From Rhodopirellula sp. (lineage in GTDB: Bacteria; Planctomycetota; Planctomycetia; Pirellulales; Pirellulaceae): DNA of 64,000 nucleotides. Made by a program: the position numbers and the translations under genes. Positions 34,986 to 43,743 of the stretch are shown here, one piece after another (the first letter of the stretch is position 1; each line of letters starts with the position of its first letter). The DNA is taken from assembly GCA_003513555.1 (NCBI GenBank), contig DOPG01000012.1:133801-197800 (forward strand), in the 5' to 3' direction. A model generated the notes under the pieces. It searched no databases. It was given only the letters and a program-made list of their open reading frames with translations, and was not told the origin of the DNA.

Positions 34986-35379
34986 GCTCTCTGGTAATCC
35001 TGACTGATGGATAAGCCGTCACGAAAGACATCCCGCGGTTTCAATCACCTGCGACCGCTAATTATAGAAGATGTACCTTCCTGTTCCGAAACAAACCCAA
35101 ACAAAAGCTCATATTACCAATGCAAGACAGAACATCATCATCTAAGCATCCCCCTGAGGTTACCGATCCACTGATTCCACCCAACATGGAATAAGACCCT
35201 GTCACCTTCGGCTAGCGATTCGGGGCAGCAATATCAAGCAAAGTTGCTCCTTTTTCTTCATCAAGGACAGAAACGGCAAACCAGCTGCATCCTATCGGGT
35301 TTGGCACCACTTGCGCTGAAGAACATACACCTGCAAAAAAATTCTGACCTACGCCAGTATGCAACAAACATGATACGGA
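34986..35379. promoter_or_regulatory. 394-bp intergenic region with a candidate promoter
   Basis: This stretch lies between the bioF-like stop at 35380 and the start at 34985, both minus-strand genes. A perfect TATAAT (minus strand, 35063-35068) sits about 80 bp before the secreted-protein ATG; the hexamer 17 bp further up is a poor -35. No other gene or RNA was recognised. Confidence 0.4.
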
Positions 35380-36564
35380 TTACATGAATTTCCGGATTGC
35401 AACCAGCAGCTCGTCAATCATCTCGGTTCGATGCCCAGCAGAGAGTGAAATCCTCAATCTTGCTGTACCCTCAGGGACAGTGGGCGGCCGAATCGCTGGA
35501 ACATAAAACCCACTCTCTGCCAACTGTGCTGAAACTTCAATCACGCGTGGGTCCGTTCCAACAACCACCGGAATGATCGGCACTGACGCTTCCAGATCGC
35601 TTGCTACAGTGATGGCAAGTTCCGCACGCACGTGGCGCGCCAACTGTTGAACCCTCCGCCGTCGCTCTGGCCGAGTCCTGATCTCACTGATACCCGTCAG
35701 TGCTGCGGCAACTGCTGCGGGGGCCAGCGAGGTGCTGTAAATCAGCGACCGGCAATGGTTGATTAAGTGGTCAACCACGACGCGAGGAGCCGCTACAAAG
35801 CCACCTTGGCTGCCAACCGCCTTGCTCAACGTGCCAATCCGTATCGCTATCTGGTTTTTCACGCCCAATGCATCACACACACCAGAGCCATCATCCCCCA
35901 GCACCCCCGTTCCGTGCGCCTCATCCGCAATCATAAATGCATCATGCTTTTCAGCGACTTCCTGCAAACGATCAACAGGTGCAATATCTCCGTCCATCCC
36001 AAACACTGTGTTTGTCACGATCCAAACGCGAGTAAATTCGTGGCGCCGCTGCTGCAAAATATGATCGACCCTCAGCCAATCTCGATGCGGATACACCACG
36101 CACTCAGCACGTGACAAACGGCAGCCATCAATTAACGATGCATGATTCAGCTCATCACTCAGGATCAAGTCCCCAGCCTCAGCCAACGCGCTAACCGCAC
36201 CACTACACGCAGCAAACCCAGTAGGAAACAAAACAGCAGCTTCCGTTTCCTCGAGCTCTGCAATCTGATTGCTCAATCGGTCGTGACTGGTCGTCCAACC
36301 GGATAAAAGCGCACTGGCCCCGCTGCCGCCCATTACCCGTACATCCAAATCAGCACTACCTATCAAGGGCTGATCGTAAGGCCCCTCGTGGCCACGCATT
36401 TCCATGCCCAACCCGAGATAATCATTTGCGCCAAAGTTGAGCAATCGACGACCGTCGGGATCAATCACATGAACGCCATCAAACTGACGTGCGACAAGAG
36501 TTCGGAACCGCTTGTGTCCTCGAAGACTCTGTTGGCGTTGCGTTAAATAATCAAAGCTAGTCAT
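35380..36564 (-). CDS. bioF: 8-amino-7-oxononanoate synthase (BioF-like PLP enzyme)
   Basis: This protein of 394 residues from the ATG at 36564 (a GTG at 36591 extends the frame by nine codons) is an alpha-oxoamine synthase of the PLP fold type I. The PLP lysine is in GTLSKAVGSQGGF (K248) and the cofactor-binding DEAHGTGVLG gives D214 and H217. The N-terminus reads FGANDYLGL, as in BioF. It would condense pimeloyl-thioester with alanine in biotin synthesis. No other bio gene is seen nearby, so a 2-amino-3-ketobutyrate ligase or another oxoamine synthase cannot be excluded, although the motifs favour BioF. It ends 394 bp before the next gene. The HIT-protein gene lies 48 bp upstream on the same strand, so co-transcription is possible. 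Confidence 0.85.
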   Translation of the reverse strand: MTSFDYLTQRQQSLRGHKRFRTLVARQFDGVHVIDPDGRRLLNFGANDYLGLGMEMRGHEGPYDQPLIGSADLDVRVMGGSGASALLSGWTTSHDRLSNQIAELEETEAAVLFPTGFAACSGAVSALAEAGDLILSDELNHASLIDGCRLSRAECVVYPHRDWLRVDHILQQRRHEFTRVWIVTNTVFGMDGDIAPVDRLQEVAEKHDAFMIADEAHGTGVLGDDGSGVCDALGVKNQIAIRIGTLSKAVGSQGGFVAAPRVVVDHLINHCRSLIYSTSLAPAAVAAALTGISEIRTRPERRRRVQQLARHVRAELAITVASDLEASVPIIPVVVGTDPRVIEVSAQLAESGFYVPAIRPPTVPEGTARLRISLSAGHRTEMIDELLVAIRKFM

Positions 36565-36612
36565 CAAACACCGAGCCGGCAAACTGAACACATAAACTCA
36601 CTGCAGACTCAT

Positions 36613-36951
36613 TCATCCCGGAGGCCAATCAAGTTTACGACCACCCAGAACATGAAAATGCAAATGCATGACCTCTTGGCCACCGTCCTCGCGAGTATTC
36701 GCAACAAGGCGATATCCACCGCTCAGCCCCTCTGCCTCCGCGACCTTCGATGCAACCATTACACAACGCCCCACAATCGCCTCATCTACATCTGATAAAT
36801 CAGCAAGGGACACAATTTCTTTTTTCGGGATCACAAGAAAATGCGTGGGGGCCTTCGGGTTTATATCACGAAATGCCAAGCAGAGTTCATCCTCGTGCAG
36901 AACATCAGCAGGAATCTCACCCGCAATGATTTTTGAAAAGATCGTTGTCAT
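36613..36951 (-). CDS. HIT-family (HINT-like) nucleotide hydrolase
   Basis: This protein has 112 residues from the ATG at 36951; a TTG just before it gives one more residue. It is the compact histidine-triad fold: an N-terminal TIFSKIIAGEIPADVL strand pair as in HINT, and the signature HLHFHVLGGR near residue 98-107. HINT proteins hydrolyse AMP-lysine and adenosine phosphoramidates. The whole domain is present and of normal length. It precedes the BioF gene on the same strand by 48 bp, and a 554-bp divergent region lies upstream. Physiological substrate is unknown. Confidence 0.92.
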   Translation of the reverse strand: MTTIFSKIIAGEIPADVLHEDELCLAFRDINPKAPTHFLVIPKKEIVSLADLSDVDEAIVGRCVMVASKVAEAEGLSGGYRLVANTREDGGQEVMHLHFHVLGGRKLDWPPG

Positions 36952-37505
36952 CAAAAAAGTCCAAATAGAACTACATTACTGCTTTCACGACACACACTCA
37001 ACGGATCACACTCCCCAAAGCAATACCGCACACGCGGGACTGTCACGACAGTCCCGGTGAATCCAGAGTTTATCTTGTTGGCGACGTCATTTCGCCCCGC
37101 CACCATCGCATTGCTGAGTATCTATCCTCAAACACTCATCGTAACAATGACGTGCAACATTTCCAGCGAGACCAGGTCACGTTAGCAGACCAGACGTTGA
37201 GCGTGATACCGCCCCGCTGCAAATCCAAATACCGCAGCGATAACACGTGGGTAATCAACCCTGAATTTTTTTCCCGAGCGAATCCCTGCAAAAAGATCAC
37301 GCCGACAGTTTGATGTTCGATCGCTCTGACTTCGACGGCGAAGTCAGTCCCAATCACAAAATTGCCAAGGGTGGATCTTGTTGCAATTTGAAGATTCCAC
37401 TAGTTACCACTCAGGTCCGTGTCTCTCTGCCGGGATTCCTTTTCAGGAACTCCCAATGACAGCATAAAAACAAATGACAGCAAAACCGAGAGTAAGATTC
37501 TGCTG
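36952..37505. other. 554-bp divergent intergenic region with two perfect hairpins
   Basis: This region separates the HIT gene (minus) from the HEAT-like gene (plus). Two perfect inverted repeats are present: a 10-bp stem with a 2-nt spacer at 37035-37056 and a 9-bp stem with a 4-nt loop at 37326-37347. Neither has a T-run. A 73-codon minus-strand frame at 37136-37357 lies over the second hairpin but looks spurious. A structured RNA or operator sites are possible; no known family was recognised. Confidence 0.45.
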
Positions 37506-37994
37506 ATGAATTCTGCGACTGTGCTTCAGCAGTTGCTGCAGGGGTCTCCCAGTGAGCGTGCAGCGGCAGCCGAATATCTTGCTCAACAAGGCACTGAAGC
37601 CGCATATGCGGCATGTGAACTCACCGCTGCGTGTGGTGACACCGAGACGGTCAGCGACTGGGCGGTTGCTGCACTGGAACAGTTGGGTGCACCCCCATCG
37701 TCCGCGATTGAGTCGCTTGTCAGCATGACACAGTCGGCAAATCCACGAACAGTGTATTGGGCGGTCACCCTGTTGGGACGATCCGGTCCTGATGCCGCAG
37801 TTCACCAACAAGTGCTTGTCACTTTGTTGCAACATTCCGAGGACTTGGCGGTACAGGAAAAAGCAGCGTGGAGCCTTGGCCGAATGCGGGCAAATTCATT
37901 GGAAGCAACGCAGGCGCTTCAACAAGCTGCCCAATCAACAGAGAAACGACTTTCGCGTGTTGCAACGAGATCATTGCAGCCAACGCAAACCTAG
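37506..37994 (+). CDS. HEAT-repeat-like protein
   Basis: From the ATG at 37506 the protein has 162 residues; the frame is open upstream to 37419 but the leading part is polar and unlike the rest. The sequence is built of helical repeats with the pattern of HEAT/PBS-lyase units: SERAAAAEYLAQQGTEAAYAACEL, then RTVYWAVTLLGRSG, then VQEKAAWSLGRMR, then TEKRLSRVATRSL, each with a conserved Ala/Arg spacing. No catalytic residues are visible. Such small HEAT proteins usually mediate protein interactions. The DNase I-like gene starts 46 bp later on the same strand, so the two may form an operon. A GAG-type ribosome site is close to the start. Confidence 0.72.
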   Translation: MNSATVLQQLLQGSPSERAAAAEYLAQQGTEAAYAACELTAACGDTETVSDWAVAALEQLGAPPSSAIESLVSMTQSANPRTVYWAVTLLGRSGPDAAVHQQVLVTLLQHSEDLAVQEKAAWSLGRMRANSLEATQALQQAAQSTEKRLSRVATRSLQPTQT

Positions 37995-38039
37995 ACAGAT
38001 CAAATTGAAAAAACGCGATCACGGGCATGGAGGCCTGGC

Positions 38040-39173
38040 ATGGCTCGCAAGAAATCCAAATTCTCATTATTGATGTGGTTGATCATCAGTGGCATTTCGG
38101 GAGGCGGGATCACGGGGTACCTGAAACCCAACATTCCAGTCATTGGCCCCTTGATCGCAAAGTTCACCGATAAGGGCCAGAACCTTACGGCAGGTAGTGG
38201 AAATCTGCTGACCGAATCGGCAGACGGTCTGCTTAACAATCAGTCATCTGGTGATTACGGAGGGTCAGTCGTTGCTGGTCGACTTGCATCGGCTAGGCAG
38301 GCTTCCAACCGGCAACAGCAGGGTACCGTCCAACCGACCACAGTTGCTGGAAACCAAGGCAATGCGAATTTATTGATCGCCAGTTTCAACATACAAGTCC
38401 TCGGACAATCGAAGATTTCCAAACCTGGTATGAAGGAACTCTTAGCTCACGTGATTCGGCAATTCGATCTCGTTGCCATTCAAGAAGTTCGCGCAAAAGG
38501 AGATAATGTCATTCCAGATCTTGTCACCACCGTCAACTCAAACGGCAGCCGATACAACTTTGTGATTGGTCCTCGGTTGGGCCGAAGCAACAGCAAAGAA
38601 CAGTACACCTATGTGTTCAACACCAACACGGTGGAACATGACCCATCATCAGTTGGCACGGTCAATGACCCGAAAGACCTTCTGCATCGCGAGCCATTCG
38701 TAACTCGATTCCGAGCAAGAACTCAATCACCTGCTCAGGCATTTACATTTTGGATGGTCAATATTCACACCGATCCTGATGAAGTTCCCGAAGAAGTAGA
38801 CGCTCTGGCTGATGTATTTCAAGTGATGCAAAAAGCCCGAGCTGACGAGGATGACGTGATTCTGCTGGGGGACCTGAATGCCAGTGAAAAGCAGTTGGGC
38901 AGACTGGGAAAACTGCCGGGAATGCAATGGACAGTCAGTGGGGTGACCACCAACACTCGGAAGACCAAAGCGTATGACAACATTCTGTTCCAAGGACAGG
39001 CAACCCGTGAATACACCGGTCGCTGGGGTGTTTACGACTTGGAGCGTAACCTCGGACTAAGCCGTGAACAGGCACTGCAAGTTTCCGACCACCTGCCAGT
39101 TTGGGCTGAGTTTCGTGTTTGGGAAGCCCCCCCGCCCACAAGTCCTGTAGGACGGCCGTCTCTTTACAACTGA
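38040..39173 (+). CDS. DNase I-like endonuclease/exonuclease/phosphatase family protein, membrane anchored
   Basis: This 377-residue protein has an N-terminal basic stretch and one hydrophobic segment (about 9-28), then a low-complexity linker. The fold is that of the EEP superfamily: LIASFNIQVLG with N117, AIQEV with E149, LGDLNA, and SDHLPVWAEF near the end with the catalytic D-H pair. The YTYVFN and REPF segments resemble true DNase I more than exonuclease III. It is therefore probably a membrane-tethered or exported nuclease or phosphodiesterase. A GGAGG ribosome site precedes the ATG. It is convergent with the next gene (214 bp), where a 7-bp inverted repeat at 39310-39337 may serve both. 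Confidence 0.82.
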   Translation: MARKKSKFSLLMWLIISGISGGGITGYLKPNIPVIGPLIAKFTDKGQNLTAGSGNLLTESADGLLNNQSSGDYGGSVVAGRLASARQASNRQQQGTVQPTTVAGNQGNANLLIASFNIQVLGQSKISKPGMKELLAHVIRQFDLVAIQEVRAKGDNVIPDLVTTVNSNGSRYNFVIGPRLGRSNSKEQYTYVFNTNTVEHDPSSVGTVNDPKDLLHREPFVTRFRARTQSPAQAFTFWMVNIHTDPDEVPEEVDALADVFQVMQKARADEDDVILLGDLNASEKQLGRLGKLPGMQWTVSGVTTNTRKTKAYDNILFQGQATREYTGRWGVYDLERNLGLSREQALQVSDHLPVWAEFRVWEAPPPTSPVGRPSLYN

Positions 39174-39309
39174 CACACCGCAACAAGTACCATCAGCGTC
39201 GAATACCTAAAAAGGGAGCAGGACACCCTGAACATGACGATCTTCCTTCAAGGAGTCGAGTACATGAACGAAAATCCAATTTGGTTGCGGCGACGAACAT
39301 CCTGAAACA

Positions 39310-39337
39310 ATGGTCAAATTGCGAATTGCCTGACCAT
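39310..39337. terminator. Possible hairpin between convergent genes
   Basis: A 7-bp perfect inverted repeat ATGGTCA/TGACCAT with a 14-nt loop lies between converging genes. No T-run follows in either direction, so only weak termination is suggested. Confidence 0.25.
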
Positions 39338-39387
39338 GTATTGCCAAGCAACTTTGCCTATTGGCCAGCCAGAAACATTCAATCTAT

Positions 39388-40389
39388 TCACTGATTGAGA
39401 GAATTGGAAAGGACGTTTTTGAGTCCATAAACAGGCGTCAACTCGAATGACAACTGCAGACGTTTCGCCTCCTCTGCCTGGCCAGACGCCCGTAACTTAT
39501 TCATCAATAAACGACTTGGACCGGTCTGAGTCGCCATAGGTAACGCCGCAATTTGCTTCTCCCAAGTTGGCCGCAAAGCAGCAACCTGCGGAGGCGGTGT
39601 CACGCGCCACGATAGAACGCGTGCAAGCTGTGAGATAGCTTTCGATGTCCCGGAATCTTTCACCAGCTCGTTAATAATCTGCAAGCCTTGATTGCGGTCT
39701 GCTGAGGAGAGCAACCAACTTGCCACCACAAGCCTGACAGCGGCAGAGGAATCCTGTGCCCTTTCCTTCGCGGCACGAACGACTGCCGCGGGCTGGCCCC
39801 CATTTTCCCAAGCGATCGGCAGCCACGCCACTACCATCGCTGGCAGTGGTCGACGATCCAGTTGCCCCACCAATTCCAATGCGATGGATGGTCGACCGCC
39901 AAGCCAGGCGCTATTGGCCGACAGCATGGTGAGCCATTGCTGCCGCCAAACCGGAGGGCGACTCTTCAATGCATCAGGCAAACCAGAAAGTGACTGTGCG
40001 TACTTACCTTCTTTGAAGAAATCAATCATGCTTTTTTCGAGATCAGAAACCTGTTCCGGTTCTATCCACAGCACACGTGCTGCTGATGTGACTACTTCAG
40101 CATTCTGTCCCTCAGGAATCATACGAAATTGTTCCGCGTCCAAAGCAACAACACGACCTGATAACACCTCGATGTTACGCGGATACCAATCTCCCTGTCC
40201 GACCGCTGGTTGAGCGGGCTCTAACCAAATTCGATCTGCGGCCCAGCTCCAATCTGACGGGACGACGCAACAAAAAAACAGAAACAAAAGAGCTAACAAA
40301 CGCATTGAACGTACATACCTTGGTACTACGAAAGAGCGAACACTCAAAAACAACTGAAATGAATATATACCGCGTTTGCGCGGGATCAT
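39388..40389 (-). CDS. Secreted protein of unknown function, coupled to a VWA gene
   Basis: The protein has 333 residues. The ATG at 40389 overlaps the stop of the upstream VWA gene by 4 bp, supporting it; the signal peptide proper starts at MRLLALLFLF (residue 29, 40305), an alternative start. The hydrophobic leader ends SWAADR, then the mature protein begins IWLEPAQPAVGQGDWYPRNIEVLSGRVVALD. The rest is helical and TPR-like in rhythm. The family is not recognised. It probably works with the VWA protein, being coupled in translation. The mature protein should lie outside the inner membrane. Confidence 0.7.
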   Translation of the reverse strand: MIPRKRGIYSFQLFLSVRSFVVPRYVRSMRLLALLFLFFCCVVPSDWSWAADRIWLEPAQPAVGQGDWYPRNIEVLSGRVVALDAEQFRMIPEGQNAEVVTSAARVLWIEPEQVSDLEKSMIDFFKEGKYAQSLSGLPDALKSRPPVWRQQWLTMLSANSAWLGGRPSIALELVGQLDRRPLPAMVVAWLPIAWENGGQPAAVVRAAKERAQDSSAAVRLVVASWLLSSADRNQGLQIINELVKDSGTSKAISQLARVLSWRVTPPPQVAALRPTWEKQIAALPMATQTGPSRLLMNKLRASGQAEEAKRLQLSFELTPVYGLKNVLSNSLNQ

Positions 40390-41513
40390 GGCGAATCAGG
40401 AATCGCGTCAGGTGGACCGCTATTCATTGGTTGGGATTTCTTTGGCTGTGGTACAGGAGACACCGTTCTTAACCTCCGGATATCAACGTACTGATACTGG
40501 CCTCGATTCTGAGCAGCAAGATCACGAAGAAACGTATCAGTAGGGGCTGCGGGATCAGCACCAAATTCGATGGTATGGATGGTCGCCCCACTCGCATCGG
40601 CAAGATTCCTGATCTCTCGCAACTCACCGGATGACAACCGTGGAATCCTTGCATCGGTCAGAAAGAATATAACGTCAGGTGCCATACGCAGAGCCATCTT
40701 CAAGGCTGACTCATGCTCAGTACCACCAAAAGCGGAAATCGAGCGGATATAGTTCTCAGCAAGATTCACATAGGATTTATCACCCGAGAACAACTGGTCC
40801 GGAACCCCTGAAAGCTGAAAGGCCTTTGGTTTGTCGTTGTAAAAGATCAGCTGAAAGCTCTGGCGATCAGTGAGGGTCCGGAGGCTGCGAATCAGTTCAG
40901 ACTTAGCAGCCCTCAGCGGCTTGCCGCCAAAACCATTCATGCTATCGGAGCGATCAAACACATAAACGAACCTGGATCCACTTCCTGATACCCCAAAAAC
41001 CATGGTGGTTGCCTCGGCCGAGTCACTGGCCCGTTGAACCCCCGTTCCCCTCGAGAATGCATCTCCCGACAGGTCACTCTGACCGACCAAGCCATCACCA
41101 GAAACTGGTTTGGGCGTGGACTGCATTGATTCCAAGACCCCCGGCAAATCCAGCGGTGGCGATAAGTCAGCGGGTGGTGCTGCCGACGAGGCCGCTGAGC
41201 TGGTTGCCATATCGTCGGTAACTTCTTTTTCTGGCTCGACAACCTCCTTGATCTCCTGATAACGATCACGATCCGGCAGACGGTGAACGAGGGCAATTCC
41301 CACCGGCCGATCCACCGAGGCATCAGTGCCCCGAGGAGCCTGGGACCATATCAACCCCAAAGCTGTCAGCAGGATGACGTGCAGAATCACCGACATCAGC
41401 AGGGCAGATCCTGTCCGTTCCGGAGGTACCATTTCCGCTAATTCGGCGTTCATGGTGGGCATTTGTGAGGTTTCAAGCGGTTTCATAGCACCCATTGTTC
41501 TAACCCATTTCAT
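40386..41513 (-). CDS. VWA-domain protein with TonB-like N-terminal anchor
   Basis: The protein has about 375 residues from the ATG at 41513; a TTG at 41546 and ATGs at 41495 and 41486 are alternative starts. An N-terminal transmembrane helix (about 47-68 in the longest form), followed by a Pro/acidic stretch with EVVEPEKEV and many Ser-Ala-Pro residues, recalls TonB/TolA-type anchors. The VWA domain begins at about residue 190 with the MIDAS motif DRSDSM (DxSxS) and contains FGGTEHESALKMALRMAPDVIFFLTDA. It is predicted to be a periplasmic ligand- or protein-binding domain. The downstream secreted-protein gene overlaps by 4 bp. No MoxR ATPase or ExbB/D gene is adjacent. Confidence 0.8.
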   Translation of the reverse strand: MKWVRTMGAMKPLETSQMPTMNAELAEMVPPERTGSALLMSVILHVILLTALGLIWSQAPRGTDASVDRPVGIALVHRLPDRDRYQEIKEVVEPEKEVTDDMATSSAASSAAPPADLSPPLDLPGVLESMQSTPKPVSGDGLVGQSDLSGDAFSRGTGVQRASDSAEATTMVFGVSGSGSRFVYVFDRSDSMNGFGGKPLRAAKSELIRSLRTLTDRQSFQLIFYNDKPKAFQLSGVPDQLFSGDKSYVNLAENYIRSISAFGGTEHESALKMALRMAPDVIFFLTDARIPRLSSGELREIRNLADASGATIHTIEFGADPAAPTDTFLRDLAAQNRGQYQYVDIRRLRTVSPVPQPKKSQPMNSGPPDAIPDSP

Positions 41514-41648
41514 CAAAAAGTGCGCGTATGTCAGCGGACAATTCAATGAGGACGCTTCTCAGGAGGCCGTTTGGAAACTAATTTATTGCGGTACAAAGTT
41601 TAAAAATCAATTCCACCCCCGTGGTGACTGAGCCTGGAGAATCCCGTC

Positions 41649-42830
41649 GTGAGCAACGCTCGATATCTGTTTACAAGTGAATCCGTCAGCATGGGCCACC
41701 CTGACAAACTGGCGGATCGTATTTCCGATGGCATTCTTGATGCTTTGCTGGAGCAGGATCCCAACAGCCGTGTGGCTTGTGAAACGATGGTCACCACTGG
41801 CATGGCAGTCATCGCAGGTGAAATCTCAACCAAAGCCCGAGTCAGCTATTCCGATGTCGTCCGTGAAGTCATCAATGAAGTGGGCTACACCGACGATCAA
41901 ATGGGAATCTGCGGCGATACCTGTGCGGTCATGGTTTCGCTCGATACTCAAAGTCCTGACATCGCTCAAGGCGTTGATTCAGACGATGCGGCTGGAAAAG
42001 AGATTGGAGCGGGTGACCAAGGCCTGATGTTTGGTTACGCATGCAAAGACACTCCAGAACTGATGCCGTTACCGATCGCTCTGTCACATCGCATCATTAA
42101 TCGTATTACCGAAGCGCGATTCAACAAGGAAGTTGACTGGTTGCGTCCTGATAACAAAAGTCAAGTCACTGTCGAATACGAAGGAAACACTCCCGTTCGC
42201 ATCGACACGGTCGTGGTCAGCGCACAGCACAGCCCTGATGTGTCCAATGATGAGATCAAGTCATTTATCATCGAGCATGTGATCAAGCCTTCACTGCCTG
42301 CCGAACTGGACAAAGGTGATATCAACTATCACATCAACCCAACTGGCAAGTTTGTCGTCGGTGGCCCTCATGGTGACTGTGGCTTGACCGGCCGGAAAAT
42401 CATCGTCGATACCTACGGTGGTTGGGGCCGCCACGGCGGTGGTGCTTTCAGTGGCAAGGACTCAACCAAGGTTGACCGTTCAGCCGCTTACATGGCACGC
42501 TACGTTGCCAAGAACATCGTTGCAGCTGGTTTGGCTGAACGTTGTGAAGTACAACTCGCCTATGCAATTGGTGTTACCGAGCCTGTCAGCGTTCATGTGG
42601 ACAGTGAAGGCACTGGCAAGATCGATGATGCCAAACTTTGCGAGCTGGTGCGTGGACACTTCCCTCTGACGCCCCGAGGAATCATTGAACACCTCGAACT
42701 ACGCCGCCCCGTATTCCGACAAACAACGGCTGGTGGTCATTTCGGTCGCGAGGGTGATGGTTTCACTTGGGAGCAAACTGACAAGGCAGCAGCATTGGTA
42801 GCAGCAGCCGGAATCACAGCAACGGCTTGA
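41649..42830 (+). CDS. metK: S-adenosylmethionine synthase
   Basis: This 393-residue enzyme makes SAM from methionine and ATP. The N-terminal [57 protein letters not shown] and [27 protein letters not shown] segments are the classic MetK signatures. The start is GTG, with a GGAGAA ribosome site 8 bp upstream. No SAM riboswitch is visible; only about 135 bp separate it from the divergent VWA gene. The metallophosphoesterase follows 3 bp later, so the two are likely co-transcribed. Confidence 0.97.
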   Translation: MSNARYLFTSESVSMGHPDKLADRISDGILDALLEQDPNSRVACETMVTTGMAVIAGEISTKARVSYSDVVREVINEVGYTDDQMGICGDTCAVMVSLDTQSPDIAQGVDSDDAAGKEIGAGDQGLMFGYACKDTPELMPLPIALSHRIINRITEARFNKEVDWLRPDNKSQVTVEYEGNTPVRIDTVVVSAQHSPDVSNDEIKSFIIEHVIKPSLPAELDKGDINYHINPTGKFVVGGPHGDCGLTGRKIIVDTYGGWGRHGGGAFSGKDSTKVDRSAAYMARYVAKNIVAAGLAERCEVQLAYAIGVTEPVSVHVDSEGTGKIDDAKLCELVRGHFPLTPRGIIEHLELRRPVFRQTTAGGHFGREGDGFTWEQTDKAAALVAAAGITATA

Positions 42831-42833
42831 GCT

Positions 42834-43670
42834 TTGCGTTTGGTTTGGACAACCGACTTGCACCTGAACTCTGTTCCCCCGCGTGCGTGGGAACGGTGGG
42901 TTCGGACAATCAGCGCCTTGAAAGCAGACGGGTTGGTGATTACGGGCGACATCTCCGAAGGCGATGACGTTGTGCCACAGTTGCAACGCATCGCTAGCGA
43001 AATCAATTTGCCCATCTATTTTGTGTTGGGCAATCATGATTTCTATGGAAGCACCTTCCAAGCCACACGGCAAAATGTAATTCATGCATGTCGTGCTTCC
43101 AGCCAACTGCATTACCTGACCGATTTATCGGCCCTAGCAGTGTCTGCAGGAACGTATCTCCTTGGCGAGGATGGTTGGGCGGACGGTACGGTTGGGAATT
43201 ATGAAGAATCAACGATTCATCTAAATGACTTTCAACGCATTGGCGATTTCAAAGCATGCGGCCAATTTGCTTGGAAACAAAAGCTAAAAGATATTGGCAG
43301 TGATTCGGCAAAACGCTTGCGGAACAAATTGGACCAGTTAGCACCCGACACCCATCAGGTGCTCATACTAACCCATGCACCTCCATTTCGAGATGCTTGT
43401 TGGTACGAAGGAAAGACGACAGACGACAATTGGGCGCCCTTTTTCGTAGCTGGACAGGTGGGAAACGCCCTCATCGAATTCAGCATCCAGAGACCTGATT
43501 GCAAAGTAACGGTACTTTGCGGTCACACACACCACGCAGGAATTGCCAAGATAGCCGACAACCTGCAAGTGCATACAGGAGCCGCCGTACTTGGCCAGCC
43601 TAGCATTGAAGCAACCATCACGGTCACCTCGCAAACACTTACTGTCGTCCCACGCAACGATGCTCAGTGA
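42834..43670 (+). CDS. Metallophosphoesterase (calcineurin-like)
   Basis: This 278-residue protein starts with TTG immediately after metK (3 bp). The metal-ligand motifs are TTDLHLN (D, H), ITGDISEGDD, LGNHDFYG and CGHTHHAG, all in the standard order. The length and lack of signal indicate a cytoplasmic enzyme. The substrate, whether nucleotide, phosphodiester or protein phosphate, is not evident. The TTG start is the only one that keeps the first motif intact. Close spacing suggests it is co-expressed with metK, but no functional tie is known to me. Confidence 0.87.
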   Translation: MRLVWTTDLHLNSVPPRAWERWVRTISALKADGLVITGDISEGDDVVPQLQRIASEINLPIYFVLGNHDFYGSTFQATRQNVIHACRASSQLHYLTDLSALAVSAGTYLLGEDGWADGTVGNYEESTIHLNDFQRIGDFKACGQFAWKQKLKDIGSDSAKRLRNKLDQLAPDTHQVLILTHAPPFRDACWYEGKTTDDNWAPFFVAGQVGNALIEFSIQRPDCKVTVLCGHTHHAGIAKIADNLQVHTGAAVLGQPSIEATITVTSQTLTVVPRNDAQ

Positions 43671-43743
43671 CCCATTCGGGTATGGACCACCTAGGCAACG
43701 ATTCACAAGGATCCAACAAGCAGAACGATCAACCACAGACTTT

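Noticed and set aside
37136..37357. 73-codon minus-strand frame in the intergenic region next to the HIT gene
   Set aside because: Its composition is unlike the neighbouring genes, it has no motif, and it covers a perfect hairpin.
41547..41648. SAM riboswitch before metK
   Set aside because: The space upstream is short and no SAM-riboswitch-like stem pattern was visible.
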